A stretch of 64,000 nucleotides of DNA from Pseudeuparius sepicola (lineage: Eukaryota > Arthropoda > Insecta > Coleoptera > Anthribidae), in NCBI GenBank assembly GCA_963920635.1, contig OY987298.1, forward strand, positions 2,790,001 through 2,854,000. Reading direction: 5' to 3'. The position numbers were made by a program, and so were the translations under genes. The first letter of the stretch is position 1. The number at the start of each line of letters is the position of its first letter. Shown here piece after piece: positions 25,101-37,100 of the stretch. The notes beneath the pieces are model-generated. The model did no database searches. It was not told the DNA's origin and saw nothing but the letters and a program-made list of their open reading frames with translations.

Positions 25101-28100
25101 AACTTTTCGTACACATTGCGAAATTGTTTCCTATAGAAGCGCAATCCTTCAGTAGACATATTTTAGTAGGTTTGAATATCAATAGATTTGTTGTGTAGGC
25201 TGCACAAGAAGCAGCAGTTTGGGTTTTCTGTCAGAAGGTGCCGTACGTCATTATACTTGTCCTAGGTAGAGCGATCGGTATACCCCGATTACTGTAAGAA
25301 GTCCCGATTTTGTCAGATGACATTCTCCACAAAATCCCCAGGAATTTTCTGTTAACCATGGGTATAACATTGGTATGTGTCTCAACCAGTTAATGACGTC
25401 ACTCATTGATTTATGATGTGAAAAGTTACCCAAGTGATACGAAAAAAGAGAATAATAAAATAAAAACCCCATTGCAATCACGATTATACCGCTATAAATA
25501 ACAATAACTATGACTACAACTCATTTTAATAATAATTTCAAACGTCATGGAAACACTTTTCATTTTGGTATTTTGTAATAATCAGCTGCTTTTGGCAGCG
25601 TCTATGGCCGGACTCAGGCAAATTTAGCTTCGGTGTGTCAAAGTGAGAGTGAAAGTTTTCCAGATCGTTCAAACTGGTTCAAACATTCGGCAATGAAAAT
25701 ATTCGCGAATTTTCTACGTTTCGTGAGTTTTACCATCATCTGTGTTGTTCTTGTTCGTGTTACTTTTCGTGTTATTAGTGCAAATGGGCTAGTTACTGAC
25801 CTGAACTTATGACCCGGTTGCAGTTTTTGCTGCATTGGTGCCAACTTAGGATATCGAAATTACCAATTGACAGTCCCAGTAAAGACTTCTTAAAATAATT
25901 TGAGTATAAGGTCAAGCAACGTCGCGCGTAGTCGGTTCGTGGACGGGTGATCCCTTATTATTATTTTCTTGCCTAATAAAACATTCTTTTTTCCGATTTC
26001 AAGAAAAATATAATATGTACCTCGGCACTGAAGTAGGCCTTGGCGAGATGTAAACATCAAACGTCAGACGCGGAGCTATCGCCCGTCAAAAGTGACCAAA
26101 TATTCAAAACCCGGCCGATAAAGGCTCATTTAACTTTTCGTACACATTGCGAAATTGTTTCCTATAGAAGCGCAATCCTTCAGTATACATATTTTAGTAA
26201 ATTTTAAAATCAATAGATTTGTTGTGTAGGCTGCACAAGAAGCAGCAGTTTGGTTTTTCTGTCAGAAGGTGCCGTGCATCATTATACTTGTCCTAGGTAG
26301 AGCGATCGGTAAGGTCAAGCAACGTCGCGCGTAGTCGGTTCGTGGACGGGTGATCCCTTATTATTATTTTCTTGCCTAATAAAACATTCTTTTTTCCGAT
26401 TTCAAGAAAAATATAATATGTACCTCGGCACTGAAGTTCTTTTTATGACTCATGTGGTTTATTTGCCTCGGCCAGAGGCCTCAGGAACTAAACTCCACAT
26501 GAGTCATAAAAAGTTGAACTTCAGTGCCTTGGTACATAAATAACTATTTAGGAATTTGGGAAATATAGGTTATGACGTCATCAAATATATTTTTTCCAGG
26601 ACCATACTTGTTTCTCTTTATATTTAGAAAGAGCACGTTTTTCTGATAAACTTTTGTAAATATATTTTTTTATATCTTGTTTCATTAAAAGTTTTAGTAT
26701 TATTTGTAAAAATATGAAAAAGATGCCATGGTATTTTTTTAATGAAAATCGAGTTAGCCAAGACTCATGAAGGTATATTTTTGACAGAAACAATTGACAG
26801 ATGCTCGGACATGTGTATTATGGAAAAAGCATTAAAATTTTATTATTAGTTATAAAAATGTATGAACGCCTTTTTAAGAAAAAGTGTTATTGGTGGTATT
26901 TTTTCTATTAAATCATCGATATCCCGAGATGGAATTTTGTAAACAAGGTTTTCAGAAGTTTTCATAAATAAAAACCTAATAGAGTTAGGTCGACTTTTCT
27001 GGCCATTTATCCCAATCTATTTGTTTCCAAACTGATTATTTAGAAATTATTTTACAATGTTGGCCTTGTGTGGTGGAGCTCCGTCGTGTTGAAACCACAT
27101 GGTTCTTAAATGAAATGGCACATTTTCCAAGAGAACTGGCAATTGTTATTGCAAAAATTAAAGATTATGTTCGTGTAATACAAAGTGTATATCCTGAATA
27201 AAATTGGCCTTGGCTTGATCGGATATCCATGGAAAACAATTGGCAGTTGATAATTTATTTAATAAATTATCAACTGCAATTTATTTAATAAATTATCAAC
27301 TGTCTATTCTTACCTGTCGTGATTGAAATACCTTCTCTTGACATTTAATAATTATTGTATCCAGTCATTGAACGTATCATAAAACTTCAATAATGGTAAC
27401 ACATAATGAAAAAAGTTGATATGTTATTAGTCTATGGAGGAGCTGAAAAAAAGCTAGAAGAGCCATTTAGAATTTATAGGGAGAAATATCCTGAACGTCA
27501 CGTTCCTGATCACAAAATGCTTATTCGATTAAAAAAAACTTAAGGGAGAACCAAAATGCATTTTCTACCCGCATTTTCTACCCGCAAAGTTAGAAGAATA
27601 TTTCGCAACTATGATGCAGCAGTCCAAGTGTTACAATATTTTGATGATTACCCGAGAAACTCAATTAGACAAGCTAATAGAGGATTAAATTTGAAGAAGT
27701 CGTCCATACAACGAATTATGAAAATTAGCTTATTTTCAGATATATTCTTTGGACAGACGAAAGTCGTTTTGTTAGTAATGGCTTACCTAACCGTAAAAAC
27801 GAACATTATTGGTCCACTGAAAATCCTCAAATAGTCAATCCAATTCGGAATCAGGGACACTTCGGCATTAATGTATAAGTGTGGCATAATTGGTCATCAT
27901 TTAGCTGGGCCATATTTTTACGGAGAAGTTTTAACTGGAATAACATACCTCCAATTTTTGCAACAATAGCTGCCAGTTCTCATGGAAAATGTGCCATTGC
28001 AGTTAAGAAGAACCATAATATGGCTTCAACACGACGGAGCTCCAGCACACAAGGCCAACATTGTAAAAGAATTTCTAAATGATGAGTTTGGAAACAAATA

Positions 28101-31100
28101 GATTGGGATAAATGGTCCCATAAAATGGACAGGAAAGTCGCCAGATTTAGCACCATTAGATTTATATTTATGGATATTTCTGAAAAACATTGTTTACAAA
28201 ACTCCATCTCGGATAGAAAAAAATAGAAGAATGCCTGTCGGCAAATAACACCAGATGTATTAAGAAAGGTCACTAAGTCAGACGCCGCGCCGTCTAAAAT
28301 TATGTTTATTAAAAGAGGTAGTCACATTAAGAATTATTTATAAGGAAGAACCTACCTAGCATTTATTTTTATATTGCTGGTTTTTGTTTTTCGCTGAAAT
28401 TGTTAGGTTTTTAAATATAATACATAATAAAGTGCATGTTTATAATTACAGTTTTTCTTAAAAATTCGTTCACAGTTCATAGTTTTTATAACTAATAATA
28501 AAATTTTAATATATTTTCATAAAAAAAATACCATGGAATATAATATATATTTTTAAAAATGATAGGTAATAACTTTTTTAATGAAACAAGATATAAAAAA
28601 ATGTATTTACGAAAGTTTATCAGAAAAACGTGCTCTTTCCAGATATAAATAGAAACATGTATGGACCTGGGAAAAATATATTTAATGACGTCATAACCTA
28701 TATATTTCCCAAACTATCATTTTGTTCCAAAAGCAAGCTTGAGTGGTCCTACAAGAAACCCACAAGTCAAATTTTTACTGGCTGTTTTTGTTTGCCTATA
28801 ATAACCCTGGGGCGTTGAGTTTGGGACACCCTGTGCTTACGAGGGAGAGAGCAGGAAAAAAGTTTTTGCTACTAGTGTACTAAATAACTATTTATAGATT
28901 ATTTCTACTGCCATCAGGTGCACATTTGGTTGACTATTGATTTTTTGCACAAGGACTATATACAGGGTGTCCAACTTTAAAACTGTACAAATCCGTAAAA
29001 TCTTCATTTTTGGAGATAATCGCCTAAACTTTTTTTTTGTTTGAAAGGCCTTCAAAAGCCGCTTCTTTTGACCTTCCTGCCATATTCAAAATGTTAATCC
29101 AGGGCCAGCTGCGATTTTTTCTGACCCCCAATTTTCCCGAAAACCATTTCGCGATTTTTTTATTTCAAATCTGACCCCACAGCGTTAATCAGAACACCCC
29201 AAAACCCTTATATAGCAAATTTGAATAAAAAATATACAGAGAGTTCCATACTGAATTTTTGGAACTTTATACGGGTCAAAAATCGAGTATGTACGAGCCT
29301 GCCAGTCGGTAAGTCCATATCAGTTAAAGTGGGTGGTGTGTGCCACAACAGGAAACGCACAGAAGATGTATCATCTTAGACAGTGACTTTGTTGAGAAAG
29401 GTCCAATAATTTAAATTGTTTTTATTTGTTAGTTGGCATTTTGTAAAGAAGTACATTACTTTTGTGTTTATCAATATTTTTTCAATGATTCCAGAGCACT
29501 CTTGATCCGTATAAGTTTCATAAAATTTCAGAATTTTGAGATGGCTCAGAGAAAAATACCCTGTATATTTTTGTAGTAAATATTTTCACACCAACATTTT
29601 GAGTGGTCCTGTTGACCATTAAGATGCCTTTAAAATTCCTATTTTGCTCAACTTTGACAACCTGCAGAATGGAACTCCCAGTATATTTTTTAGTCAAGTT
29701 TGGTATATGGGTATTTTTGTGTGTTCTGATTAACGCTGTTGGGTCAGATTTTAAATAAAAAAAAACGCTAAATGGTTTTCGTGAAAATCGGGGGTATAAG
29801 AAAATCGCAGCCGGCCTTGGATTTGCATTTTGAAAATGGCAGGAAGGTCAAAAGAAGCGGTTTTTGAAGGCAAAAAAAATTTAGGCGATTATCTCCAAAA
29901 ATGAAGATTTTACGGATTTGTACAGTTCTAAAGTTGGACACCCTGTATATGTACAGTGTGACCCATTTGTTTTGGGGTCAGTCTGTAAAAAGTGTATCAA
30001 TCGTGCGATTTGGCTGATTTTTTTTTTAAATTGTAGAGCTCGATGAACTGCACATTTTGAACAAAAATTGCCTGGTTCGCATAAAATCCAAAGCCTACTA
30101 TGACCGTTTTTATGAGCAAAATTTTAAGAAACCATATTAGCGTTTTTTTTTGAAAAAATCTGTGTGCGCCAATGGATTGAGCACCCCTCGAAATGGGTAT
30201 GTACAAAATTTCATCAAAATATTTCAAGTAATAACGATTTTGTAGAAAAATTAAAAATGCAGCCAAGGTACGTCTTTATTTTCAAAAATTCAAAGTTGGC
30301 CATGGAAAATAATTGAATTGTAATAATACAACCTTATGCTTATAAACACAAAACATAAAAACAATTAAAATTATAAAATTTTCGTTGTCGCCCACGAGTC
30401 GAACAATTTCTATTTTGTCTCTTATGCTTAAATATTCCATAATTATGATAATTAATTGTATTGAGCACAAACAATTTCTGAACTCAATTTAGACAGTTTG
30501 ACACTTAATAAAAGTAAACAATTCAATTATTTTCCATGGCCAACTTTGAATTTTTGAAAATAAAGACGTACCTTGGCTGCATTTTTAATTTTTCTACAAA
30601 ATCGTTATTACTTGAAATATTTTGATGAAATTTTGTACATACCCATTTCGAGGGGTGCTCAATCCATTGGCGCACACAGATTTTTTCAAAAAAAAACGCT
30701 AATATGGTTTCTTAAAATTTTGCTCATAAAAACGGTCATAGTAGGCTTTGGATTTTATGCGAACCAGGCAATTTTTGTTCAAAATGTGCAGTTCATCGAG
30801 CTCTACAATTTAAAAAAAAAATCAGCCAAATCGCACGATTGATACACTTTTTACAGACTGACCCCAAAACAAATGGGTCACACTGTATATGCTATTGCCA
30901 TTGACAAATCGATCCTAAATACCCAGCTAACAACTACATAATATGGTATTTTATACTTAATGTGATGTGTTCCGCATGTGATTTGTTTTCCGTTTCCTTT
31001 CCATTTATAGTTTCAAACACTATTTACTCGATTTTCCACGGGCAGACTTTCACTTTTTCAATTTCCACTTATGGGTTGTTCGGTGTGTAATTAACAAGAC

Positions 31101-34100
31101 AGAAGCAAATCGAAAAAAAAAACAGCAACTGATTTTCTTATTCTCAATCGATAGAAAGGTAATGGAAAAATGAAGAGGATGGATCGCCTTTTTGTGGTAA
31201 ACTGAAGAATATTTATATTTGTTACAATTCATTATTGTTTTGCCATCTTTGGTTGAATTTAACAATGTACGCACAAATCATAGAATAAGGTTATGAAGAC
31301 ATGTTCAGCCATAGACAAATCCAAAGGGTTTGTCTATGTGTTCAGCCTAAAAAAAACGGATATGAAGAGACCAAAGAATTCGCATCAAATAAACCGTAAA
31401 TCAAACTTTTTTAATCCACAAAACGTAAAACAAAATGTTGGCAACCTCTAGAGAAACCGCAAGGACGTCCGGCAAACTTTTTGCGAGCCGAGCGATTTGA
31501 ATTGTAAATAGAATAATATATTAAATAATTTTTTTGTGGGCTTCTAGGAAAGGTTTTTGCTCGACCGTTTGGAATTTATCGCTTGAAATGTTTGCATTGC
31601 CGCAAATTCGAACTGTTAATGTGTTGTAATAAACATAAACAATGTTATCCGGTGTCACGTAATGTTATAATATCTTGTTCCTTTGTTATTTCAGTTCAGT
31701 AAATAATAATCTTTCTATTTTCCGAGCTTGTAGTTTCACAATAGGCACTAGGCATTGGATTCTTAATTTATGAGCACTCTGTATATGAGTACTCTGTATA
31801 TCTGATCTAAGATTTTTTGTTTTTTATATAATGGATACACTGTAGATAAACAGGGTGTTCCAGAAAACCCTGGAATAACACAGAACTTCAAAAAATAATA
31901 ATAAAATTCTTATTGATCGTTGTGTCCGTCTTTAGTTTATTAGATACATGGCCGTCCAAGTTTACTTTTTAAAATTGAATATTGACCTATTTTCTACTTT
32001 ATACTAGGTACACAGACCTATAGGTCTGTGCTAGGTACCTACATTATTGAAATTTGACTGCTTCGTTTTTGGGGATGGAAAATACGCTGAAATTGTCAAT
32101 TTCTACTTATCTCACAGAGGACGCCACTTGCGCTACTTTTGGATTGTGCTTTTCACGATATATTTCCTTTATATCGTTGGTGCTTTTACTCGTAACTTTT
32201 TGAGGTTATGTCTTGTAGATCAATCATTTTACTGCATTTTTTCATTTTGCAACAAAAGTGTAGTCTTGTTTCATAACGATAAAATCAACCGTTGAAATGG
32301 AAAAACCTTCCCCAAAACTTAATTCAAAACATAAAATTTTCACCTACCATCAACTGTAGGTAAGGTACCACTTAAAGTGAGAAAAAAATCCCTATGTACG
32401 AATATACCAAAAATCATTCGTTTTCAAAATGGAAAGAATTGAATCTGACAAAATTTTGACACCCTCTATTTCAAGAAAACCGATGGTGTTTTGACCATTG
32501 TCCAGTTGGCACTTTTTCATCATTTCGAATGTATTGTTGGTCTGTAACATTATTTGAAAGCGGTAGGTGAAAATTTTATGTTTCGAAGTCAACAGGTGTT
32601 TTGTTTGGGACACATTTTGCCGATTTAAGCGCAAACGGTTGATCTCATCGTTATGAAACAAGAGTACACTTTTGATGCAAAATGAAAGTAGGTATGTACC
32701 TACTAACATTATGGACCTGGAAGACGGAAGACAAAAACCAAAAAGATAACCTCAAAAAAGTTACGAGTAAAAACACGTTCTAAAAAGAGTGCAAGTGGCG
32801 CCCTCTATGAGATATGTAGAAATTTACATTTTTAGATCATTTTCCAACCCCAAAAACACAGCAGTGCTAAATTTCAATAATGTACTTAGTATAAACGTAG
32901 AAGATACGGTCACTATTCAATTTTAAAAAGGAATCTTGGACGCCCTATATCGAAGAAACTAAAAGCGTTGACTGACGTATTCATAAAGACTGCTCACTGC
33001 TGTCATGTTTGACAGATCTCTGGCTCACCATGCGCTTCCCGGAGACAAAATACAATGCAAAATACATCGTTGACCATAGGCGCCATCTACTTTCCAGGAC
33101 ATGAAGCTATAGCCGTGAGAAGTCTTATTAATACGTCAGTCAACGCTAAAAGACAACAGATAGACACATATAGTCCATAAGATTTTTATTTTTTGAAGCT
33201 CTATAATATGTTCCAGAAGTTACGACAGGTTGTTCTGAAACACCCTGTAGAAAAAAGGTGAAAAAGAAAAGAAAAAGTAAAACAAAAAATATGTTGCAGT
33301 AATCTTGTTTTTCTAGTAATTAGTCTTATAATCTACTGATTGTTGGGAATTTAAATTTAAATAAATAAATAAAATTTTCCCATATTAAAGCTTTTACGCT
33401 TATTACCATTTATTAAATGATTATATTTTAGTACCTAATAAATAAACAATAAACTAATGTAGGCGATACCTGCAGGGAATTTTAGGGCATTAGTTATAAA
33501 TTCATATTGTATCCTAACCTATAAAATACCCATACAGGATGAAATCACGAAAATAATTTATAAAAAAACTTTCACTTTATTTTTTTCGATATACCTACAT
33601 ATTTTTTTTATTTTTTTACAGGACAAAGAAAATTGCAAAAAATATGTTTATGCTTTTTAATAAAAAAATTACATTTCTCACTGAAATTATATTTTTGTAC
33701 TTGGAGTCTTAGAAAATTTTTACTTTGAAGTTGGCGACCAATTTTCTGGCAATAAGTAGACAATAACCCCATTTACTTTTCACAAAAAAAAATGTAACAA
33801 CAAAATTAAAACTGACTTTAAAAATTTGCCCGTATGCACACTCCACTAAAAATTAAAAAAAAAAAAATAATAAATAACACCGACTTCACAAATTTGCCCG
33901 TATGCACATTTCAACTAAAATTTTAGAAATATTTTTCTCTTTCTAAATTGAGTTATCTTTGGACTTGGTGACAGTTAAGGAAAGGAATTTAAATCTATTT
34001 AGATATGAGTACATCATAATATCCTACATATACATCATAAGTTACTGTCAGCGACTCCAAAGATAACTCAATATCAGTGGCGGTCATAACGGGGTAGCAG

Positions 34101-37100
34101 GGGTAGCGGAGCTACCCCTGAAGGGGCCAAAGGGGCCCCGAAGGGGCTCCGGCCTCTACCACAATTCTCAAAAATTAAATAGTACACTTATTGGACTGTA
34201 AATAAATGCGGGGACATTGCTGACATATTGAACAAAACAAGGAAATATGATATGATGGAAAATAGTAGTAAGAAGTTTGAAGTGACAGTTTTTAAGGCAT
34301 CTTTGGACATTTTAATTAGTCAAGTATATCTAACAGATTTGAGAGCTTACTTAAAATATGTTAAATATTTCAAATACTGCAACCTGAAATTTTGCTGAAT
34401 GTTACCGACACAGAAATTGCCAACCATTGTCAGGAATTAATTGAAAAATATAATGAAGAAATTTCAACACATTTTATTCCAGAAGTTTGTCAGTTTCTTT
34501 CGTTGTACAAGGAAGAACTAAGAGAGCTGAAAACTATTAGAGATTTAACAGAATTTTTATTCGTTAAAAACAAATATGTATGTTCAACTTTACCAGATTT
34601 GTGTCCAGTTATTCGATTGTAGGTATTTTAAAATTCCGGTAACAACAGCTAGTGCCGAGAGATCTTATTCGAAACTTAAATTAATTAAATCTTACTTACG
34701 TACAACCACAGACCTGTATTAGCGATGCTGTATAGGTCTGTGGTACAACCTTTATTCTGTGGTACAACCAAAGTCTAAGAAATACAATCTCTGGACGCTG
34801 ATACAACTATGAGTCAAGTATTGAATCGGAATAGTATATTTCATTACGAGTCTGGAAATAAAGATTTTTCCGTGCGCGCGTGACAAATTCCCGTGTTAAA
34901 ATGTAACCCCTTTCTAATAAAATAAGAATCATCCAAATCGGTTCAATATGAACTTTCATCCCCTATTTATCTACACATTGGGGTGGAATTTTTTCTTTAA
35001 ATTTAAATGGGACCACACCCAAGGTACCCCCTTTCCAATAAAGAAAGAATCATTGAAATCTGTCCAATATGAAATTTCATCCCCTATTTTCCACCCTTAC
35101 GGGCGGAATTTTTTCTTCAAATTTAAATGGGGGGCCACTCCTAAAGTAATCCCTTTCTAATAAAAATATAATCATTGAAATCGGTCCAATATGAAATTTC
35201 ATCCCCTATTTTCCACCCTTAGGGGTGGAATTTTTTCGTCAAATTTAAATGGGGCCACCTCTAAGGTACTTCCTTTTTAATAAAAAAAGAATCATTGAAA
35301 TCGGTTCTATATGAAATTTCATGTCCTATTTGGAATTTTTTCTTCCAAATTAAATGGGACCATTCTGTAGGTATACCCTTTTAAAGAATTGTCCAAATCG
35401 GTTTATAAATGACGGAGTTCTGAGGTAACAAACATAAAAAAAAATATACAACCGAATTGATAACCTCCTCCTTTTTTGAAGTCGGTTAAAAATTTTGGTC
35501 AAATCGGTTAAAAATTAAAGAAGTTATAAAGGCATAGACTTATAGTATAAACGTGTTAGGTACAATCTTAAGTGACACATACTGTTTTATCTAGGCGCAG
35601 TAAACGCCCAACCATGTGTTTGCTCCCGGGGCATTCTTATTTTCCTTTGCAGTATTGCGAGGGTTTGAATTATTATCATGTGAATCCAAATATGTTTCTT
35701 ACCGTGACAAAAGTATCAATTTCAGAACATTGAAAAGAAAGACGCGCATACCTTACGTTTCCCATTTGTCTGTAGGGCGGCGACCGCGGCACTGGTCGAG
35801 AAACAATCGCACGAAATGTTGCAGTTGATCAACGAGAGGAAGAGCGAGTTCATGAGGGTCGAAGGACTATTCGAGGACGCGCCGACCAGCGGGCGGACCT
35901 CCGCCGATCCCGATGGAACACCGGCGCCGTACCCCAGTCGAGCACCGCCACCGGCTCCGCCGCACCTCTCCAAGTTCCAGGTACGGACATTTAGACACTA
36001 CCGCTACTTCCGAGATCCGAGATGGTCAATACGGTTTCCGCAAATGTGGGCATACATAAATAGCTGCAATCGATTTAATTACCAACATACAACTAAATAT
36101 TGACCAGAATAAGAAGTGCCTGTTTATTATCTCTAGATTTGCGAAAGGCTTTTGACACAGTAAATCGTAACATACTAATGGAAATTCTATATAATTTTGG
36201 TATTCGAGGGAATATTCAGGGTGACCGTATTTCGAGTCTATGTTCAAAGTTGCGGAATTTGATGCCGAGTAACATGGTAAAAAAATTTTTGGCTGGCCCT
36301 TCTCGTTTTGAAAATAATGAGAAAAAACTGAAAATCGACGTTTTCGTTTTTATTTTTTTAAACGAAAACGAATGGCGCTGGGCATTTCTGAGTTAAACAT
36401 TATTAAGGCACTTTTTTACAAGGACAAAGATATGACTATCAATATGACTATCAACTTTTATTTTTCTTATGGGCGCCATATTGGATTTTTCAATTTTTGA
36501 AAAGAGGATCTTTTTCTGGTTAAAATGATAATGTCACTCATTATGCTTTACTTTTTTTTTCTTGCCGTAATATCAAATTAATCGTTTTTGCATAGAGTGC
36601 CTTGGAAACGTAAGCCTCATAATGTTTGACGTTTTTGCATAGAGTGGCTTGGAAACATAAGCCCCATAATGTTTGACGTTTTTGCATAGAGTGCCTTGGA
36701 AACATAAGCCTAGTTACCCAATATTGTTTAACGGTTCAGTAAAAATTCGGTTAATGTTAAATTTATTGATTTAATAAATCATAAACGTACCACGAGAGTA
36801 TGATCTGAGACCTTGTTATTTATTCATCATTTGCCATATAACACATTAACACTAAAAGAGTCAAACTGGAAACACAAGAACAACAATGACCTAGACGAGT
36901 AGACAATCCTGTTTTACAATAAATGTTCAATTTGTCCTCCTTGTTCCTCAAGGCACAATGCAGCACGTTTCCTTAAATTGTTTATGGCTTGTCCAATATC
37001 CCTTCGAAGCCATTTATATTTGAGGAATAATAAATTTGAATCATGTCACGCTTTTCTTCATGTGAAAATGACATTTTTTCAGTAAAATAAAGTATCCGTG

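Larger units (their letters stand above)
24796..28822. mobile_element. 4-kb composite with inverted ends and nested elements
   Basis: A ~95-bp segment (24796-24894, containing ACAGCCAGTAAAAATTTGAC) is inverted at 28727-28822. Between them lie a repeat (24896-26540) whose ~400-bp core is present twice in tandem (AGTAGGCCTTGGCGAGATGT at 25002 and 26031), a MITE inside the first core, and a Tc1/mariner relic. A single-core inverted copy of the 24896-26540 repeat is at 45982-46595. Confidence 0.75.
31847..33249. mobile_element. Fold-back element with nested insertions
   Basis: Outer ends ACAGGGTGTTCCAGAA and TTCTGAAACACCCTGT. The arms include sequence related to the 10390 family (GGCGCCCTC / GACGCCACTTGCGC). 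A 20-bp palindromic micro-insertion and a ~180-bp MITE lie inside. Confidence 0.75.

Noticed and set aside
27238..27302. CAGTTGATAATTT palindrome with CA...TG ends, considered as a seventh micro-insertion
   Set aside because: The sequence on its two sides does not match (ACAATTGG against CAATTTAT) and it is followed by a partial self-duplication, so local hairpin duplication explains it better.
29997..30842. Identical 89-codon open frames on both strands
   Set aside because: They are the two arms of one palindrome; no start context, domain or conservation signal supports a gene.
32959..33152. Counting the 180-bp CGTTGACTGAC MITE with the micro-palindromes because of its CTAAAAG flanks
   Set aside because: It begins CG instead of CA, is much longer, and the palindrome can be extended into the flanks so the duplication length is uncertain.
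36100..36396. 98-codon frame read as an independent gene
   Set aside because: Only its first part is LINE reverse transcriptase; the remainder is fold-back sequence.
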